Source: Flavobacteriales bacterium
GTDB lineage: Bacteria > Bacteroidota > Bacteroidia > Flavobacteriales_F > PHOS-HE28
Length of the DNA stretch: 64,000 bases
Direction: 5' to 3'
Assembly: GCA_030584065.1 (NCBI GenBank)
Contig: CP129489.1
Location: 1,326,640 to 1,390,639 of the forward strand
Within the stretch, counting starts at the first letter, position 1; every line of letters starts with the position of its first letter. Below are positions 51,825 to 62,232 of this stretch, one piece after another. The position numbers were made by a program, and so were the translations under genes. The notes under the pieces were generated by a model, which did not search any database, was not told the origin of the DNA, and worked only from the letters and a program-made list of their open reading frames with translations.

Positions 51825-53111
51825 ATGGAACGCGATACCCGGATATTCGAACTGATCGACAAGGAGCGCTGGCGCCAGACCGTGGGCCTGGAGCTGATCG
51901 CCAGCGAGAACTACGTGAGCGACCAGGTGCTGGAGGCACTGGGCAGCGTGCTCACCAACAAGTACGCGGAGGGGCTGCCCGGGAAGCGCTATTACGGCGG
52001 CTGCGAATTCGTGGACGAGGTGGAGAACCTGGCCATCGACCGCGTGAAGCAGCTCTTCGGGGCCGCGTGGGCCAACGTGCAGCCGCACAGCGGGGCGCAG
52101 GCCAATGCCGCGGTGATGCTGGCCTGCCTGAAGCCCGGCGACACCATCCTGGGCTTCGACCTGAGCCATGGCGGGCACCTGACGCATGGAAGCCCGGTGA
52201 ACTTCAGCGGCAAGCTGTACCGCGCCACCTTCTATGGCGTGGAGCAGGCGACCGGCCGGGTGGACATGGAGAAGGTGCGTGAGACCGCGCTGCGCGAGAA
52301 GCCGAAGCTGATCATCTGCGGTGCCAGCGCGTACAGCCGCGATTGGGACTATGCCGCCTTCCGCGCCATTGCCGATGAGGTGGGGGCGCTGCTGCTGGCG
52401 GATGTGAGCCATCCGGCGGGCCTGATCGCCGCCAAGCTGCTGAACGATCCGCTGCCGCACTGCCATGTGGTGACGACCACCACGCACAAGACCCTGCGCG
52501 GCCCGCGCGGCGGCCTGATGATGATGGGCCGCGACTTCGAGAACCCCTGGGGGCTGACGACGCCCAAGGGCGAGCCCCGCATGATGAGCGCCGTGCTGGA
52601 TGGGGCGGTGTTCCCCGGCACCCAGGGCGGGCCGCTGGAGCACGTGATCGCGGCCAAGGCCGTGGCCTTCCACGAGGCGCTCTCGCCCGGCTTCGCCGAC
52701 TACGGCCGCCAGGTGATCGCCAATGCGGCGGCCATGGCCGAGGCCTTCATGGCCAAGGGCTACGACATCGTGAGCGGCGGCACCGACAACCACTGCATGC
52801 TCATCGACCTGCGGAGCAAGGGCCTGACGGGCAAGGAGGCCGAGCGGCTGCTTGGGCTGGCGCACATCACGGTGAACAAGAACATGGTGCCCTTCGACGA
52901 CAAGAGCCCCTTCGTGACCAGCGGCATCCGCGTAGGCACGGCGGCGATCACCACGCGCGGCCTGAAGGAGCTGGATTGCCGCAAGATCGTGGAGCTGATC
53001 GATACGGCGCTGCGCAGCGGCGGCGATGCCGGCGAGCTGGACCGCGTGAAGTTCCATGTGGGCGGGATGATGCGGTTGAAGCCGCTCTACGGCTGGTCGG
53101 TGACGAGCTGA
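51825..53111 (+). CDS. glyA: Serine hydroxymethyltransferase
   Basis: This 428-residue PLP enzyme interconverts serine and glycine with tetrahydrofolate and supplies one-carbon units. The N-terminus has [20 protein letters not shown], then [34 protein letters not shown], and the PLP Lys222 in [15 protein letters not shown]. It ends with [16 protein letters not shown] and a short tail. It is a cytoplasmic homodimer or tetramer. A 4-base gap to the next barrel gene suggests co-transcription, though the two functions look unrelated. Confidence 0.97.
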   Translation: MERDTRIFELIDKERWRQTVGLELIASENYVSDQVLEALGSVLTNKYAEGLPGKRYYGGCEFVDEVENLAIDRVKQLFGAAWANVQPHSGAQANAAVMLACLKPGDTILGFDLSHGGHLTHGSPVNFSGKLYRATFYGVEQATGRVDMEKVRETALREKPKLIICGASAYSRDWDYAAFRAIADEVGALLLADVSHPAGLIAAKLLNDPLPHCHVVTTTTHKTLRGPRGGLMMMGRDFENPWGLTTPKGEPRMMSAVLDGAVFPGTQGGPLEHVIAAKAVAFHEALSPGFADYGRQVIANAAAMAEAFMAKGYDIVSGGTDNHCMLIDLRSKGLTGKEAERLLGLAHITVNKNMVPFDDKSPFVTSGIRVGTAAITTRGLKELDCRKIVELIDTALRSGGDAGELDRVKFHVGGMMRLKPLYGWSVTS

Positions 53112-53113
53112 GC

Positions 53114-53938
53114 ATGCGCGCCGCGCTCCTCGCCGCAACGGCTACCGTGGCCCTGGCGCTCCAGGCTCAGGACCACAAAGGCGACTGGTTCGCCTATTGG
53201 GGATACAACCGCAGCTGCTACAGCTGGAGCGACCTGCACCTCTACGGCGCTGATTACGACTTCACGCTGCGCCACATCCGCGCCGATGACCGGCCACACC
53301 CCTTTTCCTTCCAAGGCTATTTCGACCCGAAGCAGATGTGGGTGCCGCAGTACAACTACCGGCTGGGCTACCACCTCCAGGACCGCTGGAGCATCTCGCT
53401 GGGCCTTGACCATATGAAGTACGTGATGCGCGCGGGGCAGCTGGTGCGGATGGATGGATACGTGCGCGGCAGCCGAAGCCTGGAGTACACCACCGACGAG
53501 GGCTCGCGCGAGGTGGCTTTGACGCCCGACTTCCTGCGCTTCGAGCATACCGACGGCCTCAACCTGCTGAGCGTGGACCTGGACCACTACGATGCGCTGT
53601 GGAGCAGCGCCAGCGGCCGATTCCGGCTGCGCGCCTACGAGGGCATCCATGCCGGGCCGGTGATACCGCGCAGCGATGTGCGGCTCTTCGGCGAGGGCAT
53701 GAACAACCGCTTCAACCTGGCCGGGTTCGGCGTGGGCGCGCAGCTGGGCCTCCACTTCAGCTTCCTGCGCCACTTCTTCGTGCGCAACACGCTGCGCGCC
53801 GGCTGGATCGACCTGCCCCGGATCCTGACCACCGGCCGGAACGAGGACCACGCGAGCCAGCACTTCTGGTTCGTGCAGCACAACATCGTGATCGGTGGCT
53901 GGTTCCGATTCGGCCGTGCAGGCTCAGGAGCGCACTGA
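53114..53938 (+). CDS. Outer-membrane barrel protein of unknown function
   Basis: This 274-residue protein has a signal peptide (LLAATATVALALQAQ) and a mature part rich in aromatic, alternating segments: GDWFAYWGYNRSCYSWSDLH, WVPQYNYRLGYHLQDRWSIS, FRLRAYEGIHAGPVIPR, VGAQLGLHFSFLRHFFVRN and HNIVIGGWFRFG at the end. This fits an outer-membrane beta barrel. A specific family is not recognised. It starts 3 bases after the glyA stop and overlaps the convergent membrane gene by 15 bases. Confidence 0.65.
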   Translation: MRAALLAATATVALALQAQDHKGDWFAYWGYNRSCYSWSDLHLYGADYDFTLRHIRADDRPHPFSFQGYFDPKQMWVPQYNYRLGYHLQDRWSISLGLDHMKYVMRAGQLVRMDGYVRGSRSLEYTTDEGSREVALTPDFLRFEHTDGLNLLSVDLDHYDALWSSASGRFRLRAYEGIHAGPVIPRSDVRLFGEGMNNRFNLAGFGVGAQLGLHFSFLRHFFVRNTLRAGWIDLPRILTTGRNEDHASQHFWFVQHNIVIGGWFRFGRAGSGAH

Positions 53939-54706
53939 GCGGATACCCCGCAAGCGCTCCCAGAGCCGGTCGTCGAGCCAGATGGCGTAGCATGCGACGA
54001 AGGCCAGCCCCATCTCCGGGATGTCCATGCAGATGGCCGTGGCCAGGTGGAAGAGCGCACCGAGGGCCATGCATGGCAGTCGCACCCCGCGGAACCACAT
54101 GGCGATGGGGAGGCTCAATTGGAGAACGAGGACGCACCAGGTGATGAAGGCCGCCAGGCCCGGCGCCGACGCGAGCCAGGCCGGTCCGAACGCCTCATCG
54201 GTGGCCGCGATGCCCATGGCGGTTCCATCGAGCCAATGCGTGCCGGTGAGCTTGTGCAGGCCCGTGGCCGCGTAGGCCAGGAGCAGCTGGAGCCTGATGG
54301 CCCAGAGGCCGAGGAAGCGTGCGCGGCCGGAGCGCATGGCCAGGAAGATGGACCAGAAGAGCACGTTGGCCATGAGCTGCTGGCCGCCGCTGCCGGCGAG
54401 CCAGGCGCGGTTCATCAGGTTGAGGAAGAGCAGCCAGATGAGCGCCCAGGCCCACCAGCGGGCGGGAGCAAACAGTTGCCAGACCGCCATTGCGCCCAGC
54501 ACGAGGAGGGCAACCACGATGATCGGCTCGGGCACGGCACCGGAGAGCGCGTGGGTGATGTGCCGCAAGGGCGAGGGCGGCAGCCATGCGGGCGAGACCG
54601 GTGAAAGCCATAGCCGCTCTGCACTGGGCAGCGCCGATAGCAGGAAGCCCAGCAGCCAGAGCAGCGCCAGGCGCTGGAAGAGCGCGATGGGGCGATCGGT
54701 GCTCAT
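53924..54706 (-). CDS. HTTM-like multi-span membrane protein
   Basis: This 260-residue protein has six or seven hydrophobic segments, including LALLWLLGFLLSALP, PIIVVALLVLGAMAVW, WWAWALIWLLFLNLMNR, LQLLLAYAATGLHKLTGTHW, AAFITWCVLVLQLSLPI and LPCMALGALFHLATAI. The YAATGLHKLTGTHWLDGTA segment resembles HTTM (vitamin K-dependent carboxylase-like) and DoxX-like membrane proteins. Its start overlaps the stop of the upstream small membrane gene by 4 bases, so both are coupled. No substrate can be named. Confidence 0.6.
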   Translation of the reverse strand: MSTDRPIALFQRLALLWLLGFLLSALPSAERLWLSPVSPAWLPPSPLRHITHALSGAVPEPIIVVALLVLGAMAVWQLFAPARWWAWALIWLLFLNLMNRAWLAGSGGQQLMANVLFWSIFLAMRSGRARFLGLWAIRLQLLLAYAATGLHKLTGTHWLDGTAMGIAATDEAFGPAWLASAPGLAAFITWCVLVLQLSLPIAMWFRGVRLPCMALGALFHLATAICMDIPEMGLAFVACYAIWLDDRLWERLRGIRSVRS

Positions 54707-55161
54707 GGCAAGGGGGTGATGCGCTCGACGCGGGCCGATGGCCGAAACGGGTGGGTGACGCAATGCTCCACCAGCCGGAAGCGGATGGCGCCTTGCTCCC
54801 GGCCGATGTCGCGGACCATGGCGCGCATGGCCTGCGCGGTGGGTGCATCGGGGCCTTGGGCTCCGGATGCCAGCGCCCGCTGCACGTTGCGGGCGATGGA
54901 TTGCGCCATGCGGCGGTCCAGGTAGCCGTCGTCCTGCCGGGTGAGCGGATGCCACTCCTCCTCCCCCAACGACAGCTCCACCGCACAGGAGCAAAGCGGC
55001 GGATCGGGCGCGAACAGGCGCCACTGCTGGTGGAAGAGCGGGCTGGCGTAAAGCTGGCCGATGATGCGCAGGCGCTCGGGGATGAGCGAGGCGGGGAGGG
55101 TGTAGAAGGCCACCAGCAACGCGTGGAGCGCGAGGAGGAGGATGAGGTTGCGCCTTCGCAT
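54703..55161 (-). CDS. DUF5819-like partner of the HTTM protein
   Basis: This 152-residue protein has one N-terminal membrane anchor (LILLLALHALLVAFYTLP) and a soluble domain that begins QLYASPLFHQQWRLFAPDPP. This resembles DUF5819-type proteins often encoded next to HTTM genes. The rest is hydrophilic and without known motifs. The ATG at 55161 is chosen; an in-frame TTG 9 bases upstream is possible. It overlaps the next gene by 4 bases (ATGA) and is divergent from the lipoprotein at 55241. Confidence 0.55.
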   Translation of the reverse strand: MRRRNLILLLALHALLVAFYTLPASLIPERLRIIGQLYASPLFHQQWRLFAPDPPLCSCAVELSLGEEEWHPLTRQDDGYLDRRMAQSIARNVQRALASGAQGPDAPTAQAMRAMVRDIGREQGAIRFRLVEHCVTHPFRPSARVERITPLP

Positions 55162-55213
55162 GCGCAGCAAGTGTATGGCGCTGAGGCTGTGCGGAAGTTG
55201 TTCAAAACCGAAC

Positions 55214-55243
55214 GTTGCATTTCAATGTGGTTGAATACATTTG
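55214..55243 (+). promoter_or_regulatory. Bacteroidota promoter: GTTG-N18-TACATTTG
   Basis: GTTG at 55214-55217, an 18-base spacer and TACATTTG at 55236-55243 form a near-consensus Bacteroidota promoter. The expected start of transcription is around 55250, after the in-frame TTG at 55241 but before the ATG at 55257. Confidence 0.65.
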
Positions 55244-56260
55244 AGAAAAACCTACCATGCAACGCCCAACGCCCAACGCCCAACGCGCTTAGCGCTTAGT
55301 GCGATTGCCCTTGCAACCACCTTGGCAGCCTCACTGGTATCCTGCTCCAAAGAGGAGTCGGTTCAGGAGAGTCCCACTTCAACAAACGAGCTCGATGTGA
55401 CGCCGCGCGTGCGATCCTTCGTGGATGCTGCACGCGGGGAAGCCTCTGCGAAGAGCAACGCGACGTACACAGCTGATAGCGCGGAGTGGTACATTGAAGC
55501 CGGTTTGAATTTCTCCATCGCGACATCCTGGGTGGAATGCAGCGCCACCACGCTGGACAGTGTGGAGGTGGCGCTGGCCGAATCGGCCGGAGGCTATTCG
55601 AATGCTGATGTGCAGCAAGCCTACAATGATGCGCACGCCCAAGTGAGCGCCCAGCTCGCACCGGGGCTGAACCACTTGGTACTGGCCGACGCCACCCTGG
55701 TGGGCAACGGCCCCACGGCCACCCTGAAGGTGTACCTCGTGCTCGGCAGCGGATATGAGAAAGCGCTGAACACCACATTCACCAATAGCTGGATATGGGG
55801 GGATGATTCCTCCTTCCCGATCACGAGCTGTGGTTGCGGCAGCAATCCAGGAACAGGGCGGTGCGCCTACAAGCAGATAGAAGGGCGCGTGAACGCCAAC
55901 ATCCCGCTGATACAGGCCGGATGCTACTGGCACAGCATACGGGCGATCGGTGTGATGTCATGGGAATCCGGCCTCTTTGCCAATTGGAGCTATCTGGATT
56001 TCCCTTCAGGAAATCCGGCCGCGCCATGGAAGATCTTCCGATGCCAGCAGCCCGAGACGCATTGTGTGGATTGCTGGAGCCCATCAATGATGGGGACTTA
56101 CACCCAATACGCATGGGACGTGCTCACACAGCTGAAACCAATTGACCGCCAGCCCATTTCCTGCACCTTCGATTCGAAGCAGACTGTATGCTGGGGCTGC
56201 TCCATTCGGTTTCATCAGGTGGTGTACCGCTACGGCAAGAAGGCATGCTTCCAACCGTGA
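55241..56260 (+). CDS. Lipoprotein of unknown function, possibly phase-variable
   Basis: This frame encodes a lipoprotein of up to 339 residues with hydrophobic SAIALATTLAASLVSC and Cys35. The mature domain has repeated Cys (ITSCGCGSNPGTGRC; CQQPETHCVDCWSP; TVCWGCSI) and no known family. The only in-frame start is a TTG at 55241, which lies inside the -7 promoter element and would not be on the mRNA. An ATG at 55257 is out of frame by one base and is followed by heptanucleotide repeats; one more repeat unit would put it in frame. GC content is visibly lower than in the neighbours. The stop overlaps the next start (GTGA). Confidence 0.6.
   Translation: MRKTYHATPNAQRPTRLALSAIALATTLAASLVSCSKEESVQESPTSTNELDVTPRVRSFVDAARGEASAKSNATYTADSAEWYIEAGLNFSIATSWVECSATTLDSVEVALAESAGGYSNADVQQAYNDAHAQVSAQLAPGLNHLVLADATLVGNGPTATLKVYLVLGSGYEKALNTTFTNSWIWGDDSSFPITSCGCGSNPGTGRCAYKQIEGRVNANIPLIQAGCYWHSIRAIGVMSWESGLFANWSYLDFPSGNPAAPWKIFRCQQPETHCVDCWSPSMMGTYTQYAWDVLTQLKPIDRQPISCTFDSKQTVCWGCSIRFHQVVYRYGKKACFQP
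55260..55301 (+). repeat. Heptanucleotide repeats just after an ATG
   Basis: Directly after the ATG at 55257 come CAACGCC three times, CAACGCG, then CTTAGCG and CTTAGTG: six 7-base units. A gain of one unit or loss of two shifts the ATG into the lipoprotein frame; in the present state it meets TAG after 11 codons. This layout is typical of slipped-strand contingency loci. Confidence 0.75.
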
Positions 56261-57756
56261 AGGCCAACATGATGATGACGTTCTGGCTGGCCGCAACGAG
56301 TGCGGCCAGCCAGAATGCCGACTGGTCAATCTTGTATGACTTGTCCGGCCGATTGGCAGCCACGAGCCAGGTTGTCGAGACCTCGGATGGGTTCTTGCTT
56401 GTCTGCGCCGCATTCGGCAACGACAGCTCGCAGAGCCATCTTGTGAGCGCCTCCTCATCCGGCGGGATCCTCGGCAGTCGCCGAATATGGCCGAGCCTGA
56501 AGCGCCTGAGCTTGGTTGAAGCCGCAGCTGTTCCTGGTGCTCAAGGGTACGACTTGCTCGGAACAGCACAGGACACGCTGAGCACTTGGAGCATCGTACG
56601 CTATCGGGTGAGCGAAAGCGGTGCACCATTGGACTCAGCCCTGTTCGAATTGCCGGGCACCTCATGGATCTCCTTTGACAACGCGCTGCGTTTGGCATCC
56701 GGCGACCTGATCGTGCCCGCTGCGAGAACCGGAACGGGAGAACCGCCCTTCGCGCGAATGCGATTGATGCGCTTCGGATCGGACGGGGCCTTGATGGCAA
56801 GCGGGGATTTCGTGAATCCCTTTAATATGTTGCTGAGCAGGGGCATCGCGGAGATCGCCCCGGACACCTTCATCCTGGCCACGGATGCCGGCTTCGTGGA
56901 GTTGGACCAATGGGGGAATTGGGGCGCCTTCACGGAGTTCAGCACGGACCTTGAGCCGATCTCCGGCTTCGGCCAGTTGATCGTGACCGGCGCTCCGGAG
57001 CCTCTCTATTCGAATTCGTTCTGGTCTGCACATTCGGTGCATCCATTGCCCAGCGGCGATCTCATCCTGAGCGGGCGCTACGCCTCACACGGCGCCGTTG
57101 CGCGCACCAGCCGCCAGGGGCAGTTGCAGAGCGTCTTCATCCCTGAAGGCGTGGAGTACTCCAATTATCCGGCAGTACAAGGCGGCATTACCATGATCGG
57201 GAACGGCAAAGTCCTCTTCACGCTCCATGAGCACTTCGGCCAGAACATCAATGACATCTGGGCGCCTTTCGAGCCGAATGTCGTGAAGGTGTACCACCTT
57301 GATACACTGCTCAACACAGAGTGCGTGCTGACGATTGACGGTGCGGAAGAGAATGCGTTCCACTGGGTGAGCCGGACCGTTGCCACCTCGGATGGCGGTT
57401 TCATTCTGGTTGGCGGCAAGCTGGATTTCGATGAACAAGTTCCGCGTTGGCGATGCTGGGCGCAGAAATACGCTGCAGGCGCTTGCTTCACCGGATTTGA
57501 AGCCCACGAATCCCCAGCACAGGTCCGGGCCTTCCCCAACCCAGGTTCCACCGAAGTCAACTTCTGCCTGAACGGGCCTGAGCGTGGCGCGTATGTGGAG
57601 ATGTTCGACCTGCAGGGCCGCATCGTGGGCAGCACGCTGTTCCGCATGGGCCAAGCGCGGCTGGATGCGGGCGAATGGCCCGCAGGCCTGTATGGCTACC
57701 GGGTCATGGGTGGCGATGGAACTCCCCTGTCGGCCGGCCGCTGGGTGAAGGAGTGA
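56257..57756 (+). CDS. T9SS cargo protein with type A sorting domain
   Basis: This 499-residue protein most likely starts at a GTG (56257) overlapping the upstream stop, giving MKANMMMTFWLAATSAASQN as signal peptide; ATGs at 56245 and 56269 are alternatives. The mature part has beta-propeller-like repeats (TSDGFLLVCAAFGND, LPSGDLILSGRYASHG, TSDGGFILVGGKLDFDE). The last 80 residues are a T9SS sorting domain (VRAFPNPGSTEVNFCL, MFDLQGRIVGSTLFR, WPAGLYGYRV). Base composition is less GC-rich than the rest. It is coupled to the upstream lipoprotein, so it may share its switch. Confidence 0.75.
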   Translation: MKANMMMTFWLAATSAASQNADWSILYDLSGRLAATSQVVETSDGFLLVCAAFGNDSSQSHLVSASSSGGILGSRRIWPSLKRLSLVEAAAVPGAQGYDLLGTAQDTLSTWSIVRYRVSESGAPLDSALFELPGTSWISFDNALRLASGDLIVPAARTGTGEPPFARMRLMRFGSDGALMASGDFVNPFNMLLSRGIAEIAPDTFILATDAGFVELDQWGNWGAFTEFSTDLEPISGFGQLIVTGAPEPLYSNSFWSAHSVHPLPSGDLILSGRYASHGAVARTSRQGQLQSVFIPEGVEYSNYPAVQGGITMIGNGKVLFTLHEHFGQNINDIWAPFEPNVVKVYHLDTLLNTECVLTIDGAEENAFHWVSRTVATSDGGFILVGGKLDFDEQVPRWRCWAQKYAAGACFTGFEAHESPAQVRAFPNPGSTEVNFCLNGPERGAYVEMFDLQGRIVGSTLFRMGQARLDAGEWPAGLYGYRVMGGDGTPLSAGRWVKE

Positions 57757-57789
57757 TCCGCTTCGGCATCTTTGGGGCCTGTGCTTGCC

Positions 57790-59076
57790 ATGCTCACCCC
57801 CAACGACCCCTCCCTCCGCTCCTGGATCCACGTTCCCGCCAACAGCGACTTCCCCATCCAGAACATCCCCTTCGGCATCGGCAGCTGGAACGGAGAGCCG
57901 GCGGTGCCGATGACGCGGATCGGCGACCGTGCGGTGGACCTCAGCGTGCTGGCCGAGGCCGGGCTGCTGGATGGGCTGGGGATGGAGCGCTCCGCCTTGA
58001 GCGCCCCGCGGCTGAACGACCTGATGGCGGGCGGCCCGGTGGCCGTGCGCGCCCTGCGCCGGCGGCTGAGCGAGCTGCTGCGGGAGGACTGCGCCACGCT
58101 GCGCGACGACAGCGCCTTGCGCGAAGATGCCCTGTTGCCGGCGGAGCAGGTGAGGATGCTGCTGCCCGTGGCGGTGGGCGACTACACCGACTTCTACAGC
58201 AGCCGCCAGCACGCCTACAACGTGGGCTGCATGTTCCGCGACCCGAGCAACGCGCTGCTCCCCAACTGGCTGCACCTGCCGGTGGGCTATCACGGGCGGG
58301 CCAGCAGCATCGTGGTGAGCGGCACCCCCATCCGGCGCCCCATGGGCCAGTACAAGCCAGCCCCCGATGCGGCACCGGCCTTCGGCCCCACGCGGCAGCT
58401 GGACATGGAGCTGGAGGTCGCCTTCATCACCTTCGAGGGGAATGCCCTCGGCGACCGCATCAGCACCGCAGAGGCCGAGGAGCGCATCTTCGGGCTGGTG
58501 CTGTTCAACGATTGGAGCGCGCGGGACATCCAGGCCTGGGAGTACGTGCCGCTGGGCCCCTTCCTGGGCAAGAACTTCGGCAGCAGCATGAGCCCCTGGG
58601 TGGTGACGCTCGATGCGCTGGAGCCCTTCCGCACGGCATCGCCGGTGCAGGACCCGCCGGTGCTCCCCTACCTGCGCCAGCAGGGGCAGCGCCACCTGGA
58701 CATCGCGCTGGAGGCGGCCATCGCCACGGCAGACGGGAACGAGACGGTGATCTGCCGCAGCAACTTCAAGCACCTCTACTGGAGCATGGCCCAGCAGCTG
58801 GCGCACCACACCGTGAACGGCTGCAACGTGCGGTGCGGCGATGTGATGGCCAGCGGCACCATCAGCGGCGATGCGGAGGACAGCTACGGCAGCCTGCTGG
58901 AACTCACCTGGAAGGGCACGAAGCCCCTGAAGCTGCACGATGGCACCGAGCGGAAGTTCCTGCATGACGGGGACACGCTGGTGATGCGCGGCCATTGCGA
59001 GCGCGACGGCGTGCGCATCGGCTTCGGCGAGGTGCGCGGAACGGTGCTCCCCGCGCTGCCCTTCACGGAGGCCTAA
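57790..59076 (+). CDS. fahA: Fumarylacetoacetase
   Basis: This 428-residue enzyme cleaves fumarylacetoacetate to fumarate and acetoacetate, the last step of tyrosine breakdown. It has the SH3-like N-terminal domain (IHVPANSDFPIQNIPFGI) and the catalytic domain with DYTDFYSSRQHAYNVGCMFR (active-site His), NWLHLPVGYHGRASSIV, LELEVAFITFEGN, FNDWSARDIQAWEYVPLGPF and GTISGDAEDSYGSLLELTWK. The ATG at 57790 gives the family start. CATCTTTG (57767-57774), one base from the promoter consensus, lies upstream. No other tyrosine-degradation gene is in the window. Confidence 0.95.
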   Translation: MLTPNDPSLRSWIHVPANSDFPIQNIPFGIGSWNGEPAVPMTRIGDRAVDLSVLAEAGLLDGLGMERSALSAPRLNDLMAGGPVAVRALRRRLSELLREDCATLRDDSALREDALLPAEQVRMLLPVAVGDYTDFYSSRQHAYNVGCMFRDPSNALLPNWLHLPVGYHGRASSIVVSGTPIRRPMGQYKPAPDAAPAFGPTRQLDMELEVAFITFEGNALGDRISTAEAEERIFGLVLFNDWSARDIQAWEYVPLGPFLGKNFGSSMSPWVVTLDALEPFRTASPVQDPPVLPYLRQQGQRHLDIALEAAIATADGNETVICRSNFKHLYWSMAQQLAHHTVNGCNVRCGDVMASGTISGDAEDSYGSLLELTWKGTKPLKLHDGTERKFLHDGDTLVMRGHCERDGVRIGFGEVRGTVLPALPFTEA

Positions 59077-59087
59077 CTTTATCGGCG

Positions 59088-61337
<2,250 letters not shown>

Positions 61338-61361
61338 GGGTGGCCGGGCCGCCGCGCTTGC

Positions 61362-61369
61362 TACCTTTG
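61362..61369 (+). promoter_or_regulatory. Bacteroidota -7 element TACCTTTG upstream of fur
   Basis: TACCTTTG is a perfect TAnnTTTG match, 34 bases before the ATG at 61404. It may drive fur, the STAS gene, purA and the RNA methylase gene, which follow with overlaps or gaps of under 10 bases. Confidence 0.5.
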
Positions 61370-61403
61370 CCCATGCCGGCGCCCTAGGCACCGGCAAGCA
61401 GGC

Positions 61404-61868
61404 ATGATGGCCGTGGCCGACCAGCAGAGCAGCGTTCAGCGCATCTTCACCGAGTACCTCGAGCGAAAGGGGCATCGCAAGACGCCCGAGCGCTTCGCCA
61501 TACTCTCCGAGGTATATGCCCAGGAGGGGCACTTCGACATCGAGCGGCTCTACGGCCGCATGAAGTCGAAGAAGTACCGGGTGAGCCGGGCCACCCTCTA
61601 CAATACCATGGACCTGCTGCTCGACTGCGAGCTGGTGCGCCGGCACCGGTTCACCAGCGACCGGGCGCTCTTCGAGAAGGCCCATGCCTACCGCCAGCAC
61701 GACCACCTCATCTGTGATGCCTGCGGCGCGGTGGCCGAGTTCTGCGACCCGCGCATCCAGCAAATCAAGAACACGGTGGCCGGGATGACCGGCTTCCGCC
61801 CGATTCATCACGCGCTCCACATCCACGGCCTCTGCGCCGCCTGCCAGACCAAACGCCAAGACCCATGA
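61404..61868 (+). CDS. fur: Fur family transcriptional regulator
   Basis: This 154-residue protein is a Fur-type metal-dependent repressor. The winged helix has [19 protein letters not shown] and [20 protein letters not shown]. The dimer domain has [15 protein letters not shown] and a late HGLCAACQ; the CxxC pairs bind structural zinc. It could sense iron, zinc or peroxide; the type cannot be decided here. Two ATGs are adjacent at the start. The stop overlaps the STAS gene by 4 bases. Confidence 0.92.
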   Translation: MMAVADQQSSVQRIFTEYLERKGHRKTPERFAILSEVYAQEGHFDIERLYGRMKSKKYRVSRATLYNTMDLLLDCELVRRHRFTSDRALFEKAHAYRQHDHLICDACGAVAEFCDPRIQQIKNTVAGMTGFRPIHHALHIHGLCAACQTKRQDP

Positions 61869-62230
61869 CCGTGACCGATCGACCCGCCTTCGACCTGGAG
61901 ATCACCGACCACCAAGGCACGCCTGTCTTCCACCTCAAGGGCCGGCTCATGGACCAGCAGCAGGCCGACCGCCTGATGGGCGCACTGGATGAGGAGCTCA
62001 AGAAGGGCCAGCGCTCCGTGGTGCTCGACATGGGCGACCTGCAGTACATGAACAGCACCGGCCTCAACATCCTCATCAGCGTGCTCACCCGCACCCGCAA
62101 CAGCGGCGGAGACACCCTCATCGCACGGATGAGCAACAGCGTTCGGCAGCTGTTCGTGGTCACCAAGCTCGATTCGGTGTTCGTGATCGCCCCCACCGTG
62201 GAGGAGGCCGTCGCCAAACTCAACGGCTGA
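61865..62230 (+). CDS. STAS domain protein (anti-sigma factor antagonist type)
   Basis: This 121-residue protein is a single STAS domain: [40 protein letters not shown] and [20 protein letters not shown]. The Ser/Thr in MNSTGL is the usual phosphorylation site of SpoIIAA-like proteins. No anti-sigma kinase is nearby. It is coupled to fur by an ATGA overlap and lies 2 bases before purA. Confidence 0.88.
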   Translation: MTVTDRPAFDLEITDHQGTPVFHLKGRLMDQQQADRLMGALDEELKKGQRSVVLDMGDLQYMNSTGLNILISVLTRTRNSGGDTLIARMSNSVRQLFVVTKLDSVFVIAPTVEEAVAKLNG

Positions 62231-62232
62231 CC

